Source of the DNA: Oscillospiraceae bacterium | GTDB taxonomy: Bacteria; Bacillota; Clostridia; Oscillospirales; Ruminococcaceae | Assembly (NCBI GenBank): GCA_022766785.1 | Contig: JALEOL010000025.1 | Coordinates: 16,831 to 80,830, forward strand | Reading direction: 5' to 3' | Length of the DNA stretch: 64,000 nucleotides | Shown: piece after piece, positions 18,906-28,512 of the stretch | Layout of the letters: the number at the start of each line of letters is the position of its first letter | Position numbering within the stretch: the first letter of the stretch is position 1 | Position numbers and translations under genes: made by a program | Notes under the pieces: model-generated | Told to the model about the DNA's origin: nothing | What the model saw: only the letters and a program-made list of their open reading frames with translations | Database searches by the model: none

Positions 18906-19902
18906 TAAGCTTTGCCGTATTCTCTATATCGCACAGCGCGACTGTTTCAATTGGCGTGTGCATGTATCTTATGGGAATTGAGAGAGTGCAGCACTTCACT
19001 CCCCTGCCGCTCACCCCGATACTGTCGGCGTTCGTCCCGGTCGAGGAGGGCATTACTTCTATGGTATAGGGGATCTTGCAGCGCTCCGCAGTTGATTTCA
19101 GCGCTGTTGACATTCCCCGGTCAAGCGCAGCGGAAACGCCGATCATAACGCCGCTGCCAAGCTCCGCCGTTTCATGAGGTACGCTGTCCGGAGTTCTGCC
19201 AAAGGACACGTCAACAGCGATAGCCTCGTCAGGCTGTATCCTGAACGCAGCAGGCTTCACTCCGCGCTCGCCGGTCTCCTCCTGTGCCGAAAAGCAGACC
19301 GCCAGATCATACCTCAGCTGTGACATATCCATCATATCCAGAGCCGCGAGTATTGCGCAAACTCCGCTACGGTCGTCAACCGCAGGCGCCGACACGACTT
19401 CTCCGGAAAGGACGCGGAACGCGGAATTCACCGTCACACGGTCGCCGGGGGAAACGAGCTTTTCTGCCTGTTCCTTTGTCATGCCTGTGTCAACGGAGAG
19501 CTCACCGACCTCGGGCACCTTGCTGTGATCTGATGAAACGTGGGGCGGCAGAGTGGAGATGACCCCGGGAATATCTGCGTCCCCGTGCACCGTAACGCTC
19601 TGGGAAAGCATTATTTTCATATCAGCACCGCCGCAGCAGCCCACTTTCAGAAAACCGTCCTTGTCGATAGAGGTAACGATAAGTCCGATCTGATCTATGT
19701 GCGCGTCCAGCATGAGCGTTCCGGCGTCCGGCTTTCCGCACTTTATCAACGCTGTGACGTTCCCGAAGCTGTCGGCGGACGCGTCCGGGGCGTATTTACG
19801 GAGCAGTCTCAGAGCGGTATCCGAGGCGATTTTTTCATCGCCGGATACGCCTTTAGCGCCGGTGAGTTCCTTCAGTGTGTTCAGTATATCCAAATCCTTC
19901 AT
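18871..19902 (-). CDS. M42 family metallopeptidase, second paralog
   Basis: DAHIDQIGLIVTSI, PAVDDRSGVC, SAQEETGERGVK, GTNADSIGVSGRG. Confidence 0.9.
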   Translation of the reverse strand: MKDLDILNTLKELTGAKGVSGDEKIASDTALRLLRKYAPDASADSFGNVTALIKCGKPDAGTLMLDAHIDQIGLIVTSIDKDGFLKVGCCGGADMKIMLSQSVTVHGDADIPGVISTLPPHVSSDHSKVPEVGELSVDTGMTKEQAEKLVSPGDRVTVNSAFRVLSGEVVSAPAVDDRSGVCAILAALDMMDMSQLRYDLAVCFSAQEETGERGVKPAAFRIQPDEAIAVDVSFGRTPDSVPHETAELGSGVMIGVSAALDRGMSTALKSTAERCKIPYTIEVMPSSTGTNADSIGVSGRGVKCCTLSIPIRYMHTPIETVALCDIENTAKLIAAYAGGESNG

Positions 19903-19906
19903 TCCT

Positions 19907-20401
19907 TTACCTTAGAAAATCGCTCGCCGCGCCGCTGACGTTGAAATGATACCCGGCGGAATTGAGCAGCTCCAGCTTGTATTCAACGATCTCCGGCATA
20001 ACGCCAAGCTCGAACGCCGCCTGCCCGATATCCGAAGCGTACTCCAGCACGGACAGGGCTTCACGGTCTGTGATCAGCATTTCCGCCGCAAAGAGATTGG
20101 CTTCTCGCTCGGTCTTGTTGTTGGCTAGAAAAAGCGTGCTCTCCCTCATTCCGCCTGCGGACAGCTCCCGGTGGAGGACATCGTGCCCCAGCTCATGGGC
20201 GCAGACTGTCTTTGAAACGATATCGTCAAGCGACTCATTTATAATAATGTATCTCCTGCCGTTTTCGCAGAGATAGAACCCCTTCAGAGAACCAAGCTCC
20301 CGGAACCAGACGTTGACCCCGGAATTCGCGGCGGTCTCGAATATATCGCGCCCCTTGAATACCTGGCGCAGCTTATCCGCCGCCATTTTTATAGCGTTCA
20401 T
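19907..20401 (-). CDS. ImmA/IrrE family metallo-endopeptidase
   Basis: 164 aa; VCAHELGHDVLHR (HExxH) and EREANLFAAEMLI. Confidence 0.93.
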   Translation of the reverse strand: MNAIKMAADKLRQVFKGRDIFETAANSGVNVWFRELGSLKGFYLCENGRRYIIINESLDDIVSKTVCAHELGHDVLHRELSAGGMRESTLFLANNKTEREANLFAAEMLITDREALSVLEYASDIGQAAFELGVMPEIVEYKLELLNSAGYHFNVSGAASDFLR

Positions 20402-20790
20402 TTTTTATCCTTACGGGAATCCTCATAGATATCCCACAGGCAGCGCAGAAGCGCTTCTTTGTCGTCGTCGTTCAGGGCGTTGCCGGCAAAAAGACCCCGG
20501 GACTGTGCCAGAAACTGCGCCGCCTGAGCCTTGTCCGCTTCGCTTGCGCAAACACGTTTGATGAAACGCTCCTCGATAGTAAGCTCCAGATCCTGGGTAT
20601 CGTCCTTCAAAAACTCCGGGGTGAGCTGGAGCTGCTCGGCTATCCTGTTCAGCGTTTCCCCCCTCGGACGTCTGGTTCCGTTGAGGTAATTCGCAAAAGC
20701 GCGGTAGGTCACGCCGACGCTTCGCGCAAAATCCGTCTTGCGGATCCGCTTCCTGTTGAGAATGATCTCGATCTTTTCGTTCATCTTCAT
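20398..20790 (-). CDS. XRE family helix-turn-helix regulator
   Basis: 130 aa; RKRIRKTDFARSVGVTYRAFANYLNGTRRPRGETLNRIAEQL. Confidence 0.9.
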   Translation of the reverse strand: MKMNEKIEIILNRKRIRKTDFARSVGVTYRAFANYLNGTRRPRGETLNRIAEQLQLTPEFLKDDTQDLELTIEERFIKRVCASEADKAQAAQFLAQSRGLFAGNALNDDDKEALLRCLWDIYEDSRKDKK

Positions 20791-20827
20791 GGTGAATACC
20801 TCCGTTTTTCTGCCGGATAATGCCCGT

Positions 20828-20871
20828 CGTGTTCATAGTTATATTATAAACATGAACACGAATTTTGTCAA
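20828..20871 (-). promoter_or_regulatory. Promoter with embedded dyad operator for XRE-ImmA operon
   Basis: Minus strand TTGACA (20866-20871)-N17-TATAAT (20843-20848); dyad CGTGTTCAT (20828-20836) / ATGAACACG (20852-20860). Confidence 0.8.
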
Positions 20872-21042
20872 GGGGTTATATTACATTTCTTTTTATTCAT
20901 CGTTCTGTATATTATTCACGCCGATTATTTGTTCACATCGTCCGGAACCGCATTATACGATATTGCTTTTGTCATGTGCCCGCAAAATATTCAATATTGT
21001 TAAAATTATCTGTATATTATTCACTTAATGGTATTTTACCCC

Positions 21043-21070
21043 TTGACAAAAGACAGAAAAAGAGTATAAT
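21043..21070 (+). promoter_or_regulatory. argG promoter
   Basis: TTGACA-N16-TATAAT 48 bp before ATG. Confidence 0.8.
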
Positions 21071-21117
21071 AAAGATTGTAAAAAATAAATCACCCATGAA
21101 AAGGAGATAAAAAAATC

Positions 21118-22344
21118 ATGGCAAAGGAAATCAAAAAGATCGTTCTGGCATACTCCGGAGGACTTGACACCTCTATTATCATTCCGTGGCTGCACGAGAA
21201 TTATCCCGGCTGCGAAGTTATCTGCGTAGCAGGAAACGTTGGTCAGGACTCCGAGATCGTAGGTCTTGAGGAAAGAGCCAAGAAGACCGGCGCTTCCAAG
21301 CTTTACATTGAGGATATCCAGGACGAATTCGTTAACGACTTCATCTTCCCGACCTTAAAGGCTGGCGCAAAGTACGAGGGCTATCTGCTCGGCACTTCTT
21401 TCGCACGTCCTCCTATCGCAAAGCGCATCGTTGAGATCGCACGCAAGGAAGGCGCTGACGCTATCTGCCACGGCTGCACCGGCAAGGGCAACGACCAGGT
21501 TCGTTTTGAGCTTACCATCAAGGCTCTCGCTCCCGAGATGCAGATCATTGCTCCCTGGAGAATATGGAACATAAAGTCCCGTGAGCAGGAGATCGAATAC
21601 GCAGAGGCTCACAATGTTCCGATAAAGATCACCCGTGAGACCAATTACTCAAAGGATATGAACCTGTGGCATCTCTCCCACGAGGGTCTTGACCTTGAGG
21701 ATCCGGCTAACGAGCCGCAGTACAACAAGCCCGGCTTCCTTGAACTGGGCGTATCCCCCGAGCAGGCTCCCGACAAGCCTACATACGTTACTATTCACTT
21801 TGAGAAGGGAATTCCTACCGCTCTCAACGGTGAGACCATGGACGGAGTAAAGCTCATCAAGACCCTTAACAAGCTCGGCGGCGAGAACGGCATCGGTCTG
21901 TTCGACGTTGTTGAGAACCGTCTTGTCGGCATGAAGTCCAGAGGCGTTTACGAGACCCCCGGCGGCACTATTCTCTACCACGCACACGAGGTTCTGGAGA
22001 CCATCTGCCTTGACAAGGAGACTCAGCACTACAAGGCTGGTCTGGCTCAGAAGTACGCTGATCTCGTATACAACGGTCAGTGGTACACTCCCCTGCGCGA
22101 GGCTATGGACGCTTTCGTTGACAAGACCCAGGAGACCGTTACCGGCGACGTTAAGCTGAAGCTCTACAAGGGCAACATCATCAACGCCGGCGTTACCTCC
22201 CCGAACACCCTCTACAGCAAGGACTTCGCTTCCTTCGACGAGGACGATGTTTACGACCAGAAGGATTCCGCAGGCTTCATCAACCTGTTCGGTCTGCCTA
22301 TCCACGTTAAGGCGCTTCTCGACCAGGAGAGAAACAACAAGTAA
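21118..22344 (+). CDS. argG: Argininosuccinate synthase
   Basis: 408 aa; [30 protein letters not shown]. Confidence 0.97.
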   Translation: MAKEIKKIVLAYSGGLDTSIIIPWLHENYPGCEVICVAGNVGQDSEIVGLEERAKKTGASKLYIEDIQDEFVNDFIFPTLKAGAKYEGYLLGTSFARPPIAKRIVEIARKEGADAICHGCTGKGNDQVRFELTIKALAPEMQIIAPWRIWNIKSREQEIEYAEAHNVPIKITRETNYSKDMNLWHLSHEGLDLEDPANEPQYNKPGFLELGVSPEQAPDKPTYVTIHFEKGIPTALNGETMDGVKLIKTLNKLGGENGIGLFDVVENRLVGMKSRGVYETPGGTILYHAHEVLETICLDKETQHYKAGLAQKYADLVYNGQWYTPLREAMDAFVDKTQETVTGDVKLKLYKGNIINAGVTSPNTLYSKDFASFDEDDVYDQKDSAGFINLFGLPIHVKALLDQERNNK

Positions 22345-22361
22345 TTAAAACGAGTAAGATG

Positions 22362-22400
22362 TAAGGGCGGAAGGAAAGCCTTTCCGCTCTTATATCTTTT
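22362..22400 (+). terminator. Intrinsic terminator between argG and argH
   Basis: AAGGGCGGAAGG-aaag-CCTTTCCGCTCTT then TATATCTTTTATTT. Confidence 0.65.
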
Positions 22401-22439
22401 ATTTGACAAGGATATATTACATATAAAAGAGGTAGTTTT

Positions 22440-23831
22440 ATGGCAGAAATGATGTGGGCAGGACGTTCCTCCCAGGGTGTTGACAGCAGAGTGAATGCGT
22501 TCAACTCGTCAATTGCATTCGACGGAAGAATGTACAGGCAGGATATCGAGGGAAGTATCGCACATGCAACGATGCTCGGCGAGCAGGGCATAATCAGCAT
22601 GAGCGACAGTCTTGAACTTATCGGCGGACTGAAAGAAATTCTCGCGGATATCGAGAGCGGCAAATTGCAGTTCGACATGACAGCCGAGGATATACATATG
22701 TTCATAGAAGCCGAGCTTACAAAAAGGCTTGGCGATGTGGGCAAGCGCCTGCACACCTCACGCTCCAGGAACGACCAGGTTGCTCTTGATATCCGCCTGT
22801 ACCTGCGCGACTCTGTGAAAGATCTTCGCGAGCTGGTGGTTTCGCTGGTAAAAGTCCTCTGCAATATCGCGGAGGAGAACACCGATACTATCATGCCGGG
22901 CTACACACATTTACAGCGCGCTCAGCCCATCACGTTCGGTCATCATATGATGGCTTATGCGCAGATGCTGCTGCGTGATATCGAGCGCTTTGACGACGCG
23001 CTCCGCAGAATGAACGTTTCCCCCCTCGGCAGCTGCGCCCTCGCCGGGACTACCTATGACATCGACCGCTTCCGTACCGCCGGACTTCTCGGAATGGACG
23101 CACCTATGGTCAATTCTCTTGACGGCGTTTCCGACCGTGATTTCTGCATAGAGCTTGCAAGCGCGATATCTATCTGCATGATGCACCTTTCGAGGTTCTC
23201 TGAGGAGATAATCATGTGGTGCAGCTGGGAGTTCAAGTTCATTGAGCTGTCAGACCGCTTCTCCACAGGCTCCAGCATTATGCCGCAGAAGAAAAACCCC
23301 GATGTCACCGAGCTTATCCGTGGTAAGACCGCAAGAGTTATCGGCGACAATGTTACCCTGCTCACAATGATGAAAGGTCTCCCCCTCGCCTATAACAAGG
23401 ATATGCAGGAGGATAAGGAGGCTATCTTTGACGCGGTGGACAACCTTAAACTCTGCCTGACCACGTTCATTCCCATGCTGGAAACAATGACCCTCTACAA
23501 GGACAACATGCGCAAGGCTGCTGCAAAGGGCTTCATCAACGCCACTGACTGCGCGGACTATCTCGTGAAAAAGGGCATGCCGTTCCGTACTGCGTACAAG
23601 ATAACCGGCGGTCTGGTGGCGCACTGCATCGAGCTTAACACAACGCTTGAGGAACTGCCCCTTGCCGATTACCAGAAGCAGAGTGAACTGTTCACCGAAG
23701 ACGTTTACCATGCGATAAGCCTTGACACCTGCGTAAGAGAGCGACGTTCATTCGGCGGCCCTGCACCGGAGTGCGTAAAGGCTCAGATAGAGCTTACAAG
23801 AAATAAACTGGAGGAGCTTTGCAATGGTTAA
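22440..23831 (+). CDS. argH: Argininosuccinate lyase
   Basis: 463 aa; TSRSRNDQVALD, GSSIMPQKKNPD. Confidence 0.97.
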   Translation: MAEMMWAGRSSQGVDSRVNAFNSSIAFDGRMYRQDIEGSIAHATMLGEQGIISMSDSLELIGGLKEILADIESGKLQFDMTAEDIHMFIEAELTKRLGDVGKRLHTSRSRNDQVALDIRLYLRDSVKDLRELVVSLVKVLCNIAEENTDTIMPGYTHLQRAQPITFGHHMMAYAQMLLRDIERFDDALRRMNVSPLGSCALAGTTYDIDRFRTAGLLGMDAPMVNSLDGVSDRDFCIELASAISICMMHLSRFSEEIIMWCSWEFKFIELSDRFSTGSSIMPQKKNPDVTELIRGKTARVIGDNVTLLTMMKGLPLAYNKDMQEDKEAIFDAVDNLKLCLTTFIPMLETMTLYKDNMRKAAAKGFINATDCADYLVKKGMPFRTAYKITGGLVAHCIELNTTLEELPLADYQKQSELFTEDVYHAISLDTCVRERRSFGGPAPECVKAQIELTRNKLEELCNG

Positions 23832-24765
23832 GGTATACATAGACGGTCAGGAAGGTACTACCGGACTTAAAATACTGGAGCGCTTCAGGAACCGTACCGA
23901 TATAGAGCTGCTTCGCATCGACGAGGACAAGCGCAAGGATCCCGAGGAGCGAAAGAAGCTCATTCACAGCGCGGACTTCACGTTCCTCTGCCTGCCGGAC
24001 GCTGCGGCAAAGGAAGCCGTGGCTCTCGCCGAGGGCAGCAATACGCGCATAATCGACGCTTCCACCGCTCACAGAACAAATCCCGAATGGGCATACGGCT
24101 TTCCGGAGCTTGGCGCAGATTTCCGCGAGAAAATAGCGAAGTCCTCACGGGTGGCGGTTCCCGGGTGTTATGCAAGCGGATTTGCATCAATGGTTTATCC
24201 TCTTGTGAAGCTCGGTATCCTGCCGAAGGATTACCCGGTGAGCGCTCATGCGGTTTCCGGTTACAGCGGCGCAGGCAAGAAAGCTATCGCAGTTTATGAG
24301 AGCGCCGACCGACCGGCAGATTTTGACAGCCCCAGGCAGTACGCCCTGACCCAGCAGCACAAGCACCTGCCGGAAATGCAGAAGATATGCGGTCTGGACT
24401 ATGCACCCTCGTTCAATCCGCTGGTGTGCGATTATTTCAGCGGAATGGTGGTTTCCCTGCCGCTGCACACAAGGCTTCTTACAAAGAAATACACCGCTTA
24501 CGACGTCAGAAAAGCGCTCAGCGAATACTACGAGGGCAACGGCTCTTTCTTTGTAAAGATAATGCCGGAGGGCGAGCCGGAGGACGGATTTATCGGCGCA
24601 AGCGACCTCAGCGGAACGAACAACATGCAGATATTCGTCAACGGAAACGACGACAGGCTGATACTCTGCTCAAGACTTGATAATTTAGGAAAGGGAGCAA
24701 GCGGCGCGGCGGTTCAGTGCCTTAATATAATGATGGGCATTGACGAGACCACCGGGCTTCTCTGA
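23824..24765 (+). CDS. argC: N-acetyl-gamma-glutamyl-phosphate reductase
   Basis: 313 aa; GQEGTTGLKILERF, VAVPGCYASGF, SGYSGAGKKA. Confidence 0.95.
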   Translation: MVKVYIDGQEGTTGLKILERFRNRTDIELLRIDEDKRKDPEERKKLIHSADFTFLCLPDAAAKEAVALAEGSNTRIIDASTAHRTNPEWAYGFPELGADFREKIAKSSRVAVPGCYASGFASMVYPLVKLGILPKDYPVSAHAVSGYSGAGKKAIAVYESADRPADFDSPRQYALTQQHKHLPEMQKICGLDYAPSFNPLVCDYFSGMVVSLPLHTRLLTKKYTAYDVRKALSEYYEGNGSFFVKIMPEGEPEDGFIGASDLSGTNNMQIFVNGNDDRLILCSRLDNLGKGASGAAVQCLNIMMGIDETTGLL

Positions 24766-24776
24766 GGTGAAATAAA

Positions 24777-26012
24777 ATGGTAAAGTTTGAAGGATATGAA
24801 TTCGTGGACGGCGGCGTTTGCGCTGCCGAAGGCTTCACTGCCGCAGGCGTTATCGCAGGAATAAAGGCTGGCAACACCACAAAGCGCGACCTCGCCATGA
24901 TATACTGCGCCGAGCGCTGCAAGACTGCCGCTCTCTACACCACAAACAAGGTAAAGGGCGCACCCATTTACGTTACACAGCAGCACCTTAAAGACGGATA
25001 CGCGCAGGCGGTCATCGTGAACTCCGGCAATGCCAACACCTGCAACGAAAACGGCATTGAGATAGCCGAGCAGATGTGCGAGCTTACCGCAGAAGCACTG
25101 GATATCGATGCAAACGACGTGCTTGTCGGCTCCACCGGTGTTATCGGACAGCCGCTTTCCATAAAGCCGATCAAAGCAAGGATCCCTACCCTCGCAAAAG
25201 AGCTTTCATCAAAAAAGAGCGGCGAAGCGTGCGAGGCTATAATGACCACCGACACACGCAAAAAGGAACTTGCAGTTGAATTTGAGATCGACGGCAGGAA
25301 GTGCCATGTCGGCGGAATATCCAAGGGGAGCGGAATGATCGCTCCCAACATGGCTACAATGCTTGCTTTCATCACAACTGACGTTGATATCTGCCATGAA
25401 CTCCTTGAAAAGGCTCTGCGCAGGGTGAACAAACTCACATACAGCATGGTGAGCGTTGACGGCGACACTTCCACCAACGACACGCTTATCCTCATGAGCA
25501 GCGGTCTCGCCAAGAACCCGGAGATCAGCGCCGAGGACAGGAACTATGAGAAGTTTGAGAATGCGCTTTACGCGGTAATGATGAACCTTGCAAGGGAAAC
25601 TGCACGGGACGGCGAGGGCGCTACCAAGCTGCTGGAATGCATCGTTAAGGGCGCTCCTGACGAGGATACCGCGCGCGTTGTTGCGAAGTCGGTCATTTCC
25701 TCCAGTCTGGTCAAGGCGGCGATGTTCGCATCGGACGCAAACTGGGGACGTATCCTCTGCGCTATCGGATATGCGGACGCTGATTTTGACATCTCAAAGG
25801 TATCTGTAGAGCTTGCAAGCGAAAAGGGCAAGATAACTGTGTGCACCAACGGCGCAGGCATCTCATTCTCCGAGGAAGCCGCAAAGGAGATACTTTCCGA
25901 AGAGGAGATAAAGGTGCTGATCGATCTGCACTGCGGAAACGGCGAGGCTATCGCGTGGGGCTGCGACCTTACGTTCGAATATGTAAAGATAAACGCGGAA
26001 TACCGCACATAA
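24777..26012 (+). CDS. argJ: Bifunctional ornithine acetyltransferase/N-acetylglutamate synthase
   Basis: 411 aa; VNSGNANTC, GGISKGSGMIAPNMATMLAFITTD autocleavage region. Confidence 0.96.
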   Translation: MVKFEGYEFVDGGVCAAEGFTAAGVIAGIKAGNTTKRDLAMIYCAERCKTAALYTTNKVKGAPIYVTQQHLKDGYAQAVIVNSGNANTCNENGIEIAEQMCELTAEALDIDANDVLVGSTGVIGQPLSIKPIKARIPTLAKELSSKKSGEACEAIMTTDTRKKELAVEFEIDGRKCHVGGISKGSGMIAPNMATMLAFITTDVDICHELLEKALRRVNKLTYSMVSVDGDTSTNDTLILMSSGLAKNPEISAEDRNYEKFENALYAVMMNLARETARDGEGATKLLECIVKGAPDEDTARVVAKSVISSSLVKAAMFASDANWGRILCAIGYADADFDISKVSVELASEKGKITVCTNGAGISFSEEAAKEILSEEEIKVLIDLHCGNGEAIAWGCDLTFEYVKINAEYRT

Positions 26013-26029
26013 AAAAAGGAGCAAAGGAA

Positions 26030-26884
26030 ATGCAGATAGACTACGATATACGGGCGAACGCGCTGGTTGAAGCGCTCCCCTACTTACAGGAATACAACGA
26101 CAAGGTTGTTGTTGTGAAATACGGCGGCAACGCCATGACCAACGATGATCTCAAGCAGGCAGTTATGCAGGATATCGTGCTGCTTTCGCTGGTGGGGATA
26201 AAGGTGGTTCTCGTACACGGCGGCGGTCCTGAGATAAATGCCATGCTAAAGAAGATCAACAAGCCGAGCGAATTTGTCAACGGTCTGCGCTACACTGACG
26301 AGGAGACTATCGACATCGTTCAGATGGTTCTCGCCGGTAAGGTGAACAAGGATCTCGTTCAGCTTCTTCACCAGGCAGGCGGCAAGGCTATAGGGCTTTG
26401 CGGTCTGGACGGCGATCTCATAAAGGCTAAGCAGCTAAATCCCGACCTCGGCTTTGTCGGCGAGATAACCGAGATCGACCCCGGCGTTATCAACACCGCG
26501 CTGAACAACGGCTACATTCCGGTTGTATCCACCGTTGCTGCCGGAAAGAACGGCGAGGTCTACAACATAAACGCAGACACCGCAGCCGCAAGGATCGCAG
26601 CTGAAATGGGCGCCGCAAACCTCATTCTCCTCACCGATATCAAGGGACTTCTTGAGGACAAGGACGACGACAACACCCTTATCAGGACTCTCGGCGTGAG
26701 CGAGGTGCCCTATCTCAAGAACCAGGGCATCATCTCCGGCGGCATGATACCGAAGATAGACTGTTGCGTTGAAGCGGTTCGCCGCGGCGTTAAAAAGACC
26801 AACATCATTGACGGACGCATACCGCACTCTATCCTTATTGAACTGCTGACCGACATAGGTGCAGGCACAATGATCATTCCGTAA
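26030..26884 (+). CDS. argB: Acetylglutamate kinase
   Basis: VVVVKYGGNAM, LVHGGGPEIN; start MQIDYDIR preceded by AAAGGAGCAAAGG. Confidence 0.96.
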   Translation: MQIDYDIRANALVEALPYLQEYNDKVVVVKYGGNAMTNDDLKQAVMQDIVLLSLVGIKVVLVHGGGPEINAMLKKINKPSEFVNGLRYTDEETIDIVQMVLAGKVNKDLVQLLHQAGGKAIGLCGLDGDLIKAKQLNPDLGFVGEITEIDPGVINTALNNGYIPVVSTVAAGKNGEVYNINADTAAARIAAEMGAANLILLTDIKGLLEDKDDDNTLIRTLGVSEVPYLKNQGIISGGMIPKIDCCVEAVRRGVKKTNIIDGRIPHSILIELLTDIGAGTMIIP

Positions 26885-26895
26885 GAGGTGAAGAA

Positions 26896-28062
26896 ATGAG
26901 CACGATAGAACAATTCAACCAATATGTAATGCCCTCCTACGGCAGATACGACCTGGTGCTTGAAAAGGGCGAGGGCAGACAGGCTGTGGACGAGAACGGC
27001 AAGGAATACATAGATTTTGGCAGCGGCATCGGCACGAATTCGCTGGGCTACTGCAACGAGGACTGGGTAAAGGCGGTCTGCGACCAGGCGCACAGGATCC
27101 AGCACACCTCGAATTATTACTACACAAAAGTACAGGCAGACTTCGCAAAGGCGCTCTGCGAGACCGCCGGCTACACTGATATGTTCTTCGGGAACTCCGG
27201 TGCGGAAGCTAACGAATGCGCGATAAAGATCGCCCGGAAGTACAGCTTCGACAAGTACGGCAAGGGTCGCCACAATATTATCACGCTGGTGAACAGCTTC
27301 CATGGCAGAACGCTCTGCACCCTGTCCGCCACCGGTCAGGAAGTGTTCCACAACTACTTCTTCCCGTTCGTTGAGGGATTTATCAACGTTGAGGCGAACA
27401 ACATCGATGATCTCCGTGCAAAGCTGGACGATACCGTTTGCGCCGTTATGTTCGAGTACATTCAGGGCGAGGGCGGCGTTATGGCTCTCCAGCAGGAGTT
27501 CGTGGACGAGATATTCAGGCTTTGTGCCGAAAAGGACGTGCTGACTATCGCAGACGAGGTACAGACCGGCGTTGGCAGGACCGGTAAGTTCCTTGCCGGG
27601 GACAACTTTGGCAAAAAAGCTGATCTCACCACCCTTGCAAAGGGACTGGCAGGCGGCGTTCCTATCGGCGTCTGCCTTTCCGGAGAAAAGTGCGCGAAGG
27701 TGCTTACCCCCGGAACACACGGTTCAACCTTCGGCGGAAATCCCATTAGCTGCGCAGGCGGTCTTGCAGTACTGAACACTGTAAACAAGCCCGGATTTCT
27801 GGACGAGGTCACTGCAAAGGGCGAATATATCCGCAAAAAGCTGCTCTCCTCCCCCGAGGTGGCTTCCGTGTCGGGCATCGGCATGATGATAGGCGCAGAG
27901 CTTAAAACCAAGAAAGCAGGCGATGTCGCAAAGGCTGCGCTTGACAAGGGACTGCTGATCCTCACTGCAAAAACAAAGGTTCGTCTGCTGCCGCCGCTCA
28001 CGATAACATATGAGGAGATCGACAAGGGTATGGAGATACTTCTCGGTGTTCTGAACAGCTGA
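26896..28062 (+). CDS. argD: Acetylornithine aminotransferase
   Basis: 388 aa; DFGSGIGTNSLGY, ADEVQTGVGRTGKF, TLAKGLAGGVPIG. Confidence 0.95.
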   Translation: MSTIEQFNQYVMPSYGRYDLVLEKGEGRQAVDENGKEYIDFGSGIGTNSLGYCNEDWVKAVCDQAHRIQHTSNYYYTKVQADFAKALCETAGYTDMFFGNSGAEANECAIKIARKYSFDKYGKGRHNIITLVNSFHGRTLCTLSATGQEVFHNYFFPFVEGFINVEANNIDDLRAKLDDTVCAVMFEYIQGEGGVMALQQEFVDEIFRLCAEKDVLTIADEVQTGVGRTGKFLAGDNFGKKADLTTLAKGLAGGVPIGVCLSGEKCAKVLTPGTHGSTFGGNPISCAGGLAVLNTVNKPGFLDEVTAKGEYIRKKLLSSPEVASVSGIGMMIGAELKTKKAGDVAKAALDKGLLILTAKTKVRLLPPLTITYEEIDKGMEILLGVLNS

Positions 28063-28063
28063 T

Positions 28064-28495
28064 ATGGAATACCGCAACATCACTATAGGCGATCACGACC
28101 AGCTTTCAGCACTGTGGAAAAGCATTCCCGGAATGGGACTGAGAAGCCTGGACGACAGCCGGGCAGGAATTGAAAAATATCTCCGGAGAAATCCCACCAC
28201 GAGCTTTGCGGCAGTCGATAACGAAAAAATCATCGGCTGTATCCTCGGCGGTCATGACGGGCGGCGCGGTTTTATCTATCACACCTGCGTACACCCGGAT
28301 CACCGCGGAAAGGGCGTAGGAAGTCGCCTTGTGAAGCTGTGCTGCGACGCGCTCCGTGCAGAGGGAATTACAAAATGCGCCCTTGTCTGCTACTCCTCCA
28401 ACGAATGCGGAAATGATTTCTGGCGATCACAGGGGTGGGAGCTGCGAAAAGATCTTCACTACTTCAATCTGTCGCTTGACGAAAATAACACCTGA
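28064..28495 (+). CDS. GNAT family N-acetyltransferase
   Basis: 143 aa; HTCVHPDHRGKGVGSRLVKLC acetyl-CoA binding motif. Confidence 0.9.
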   Translation: MEYRNITIGDHDQLSALWKSIPGMGLRSLDDSRAGIEKYLRRNPTTSFAAVDNEKIIGCILGGHDGRRGFIYHTCVHPDHRGKGVGSRLVKLCCDALRAEGITKCALVCYSSNECGNDFWRSQGWELRKDLHYFNLSLDENNT

Positions 28496-28512
28496 CGAAA
28501 GGAAATAATTCA

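Noticed and set aside
17943-19938. Plus-strand ORFs opposite the two M42 peptidase genes
   Set aside because: Shadow ORFs; minus-strand frames carry metal-binding and catalytic motifs.
21649-22305. 218-aa ORF antisense to argG, and similar ORFs antisense to argH, argJ, argB, argD and argF
   Set aside because: Shadow ORFs opposite highly conserved enzymes.
25841-26029. N-terminal extension of the argB ORF in the ORF track
   Set aside because: Overlaps argJ; the internal ATG at 26030 has a Shine-Dalgarno and matches the conserved ArgB N-terminus.
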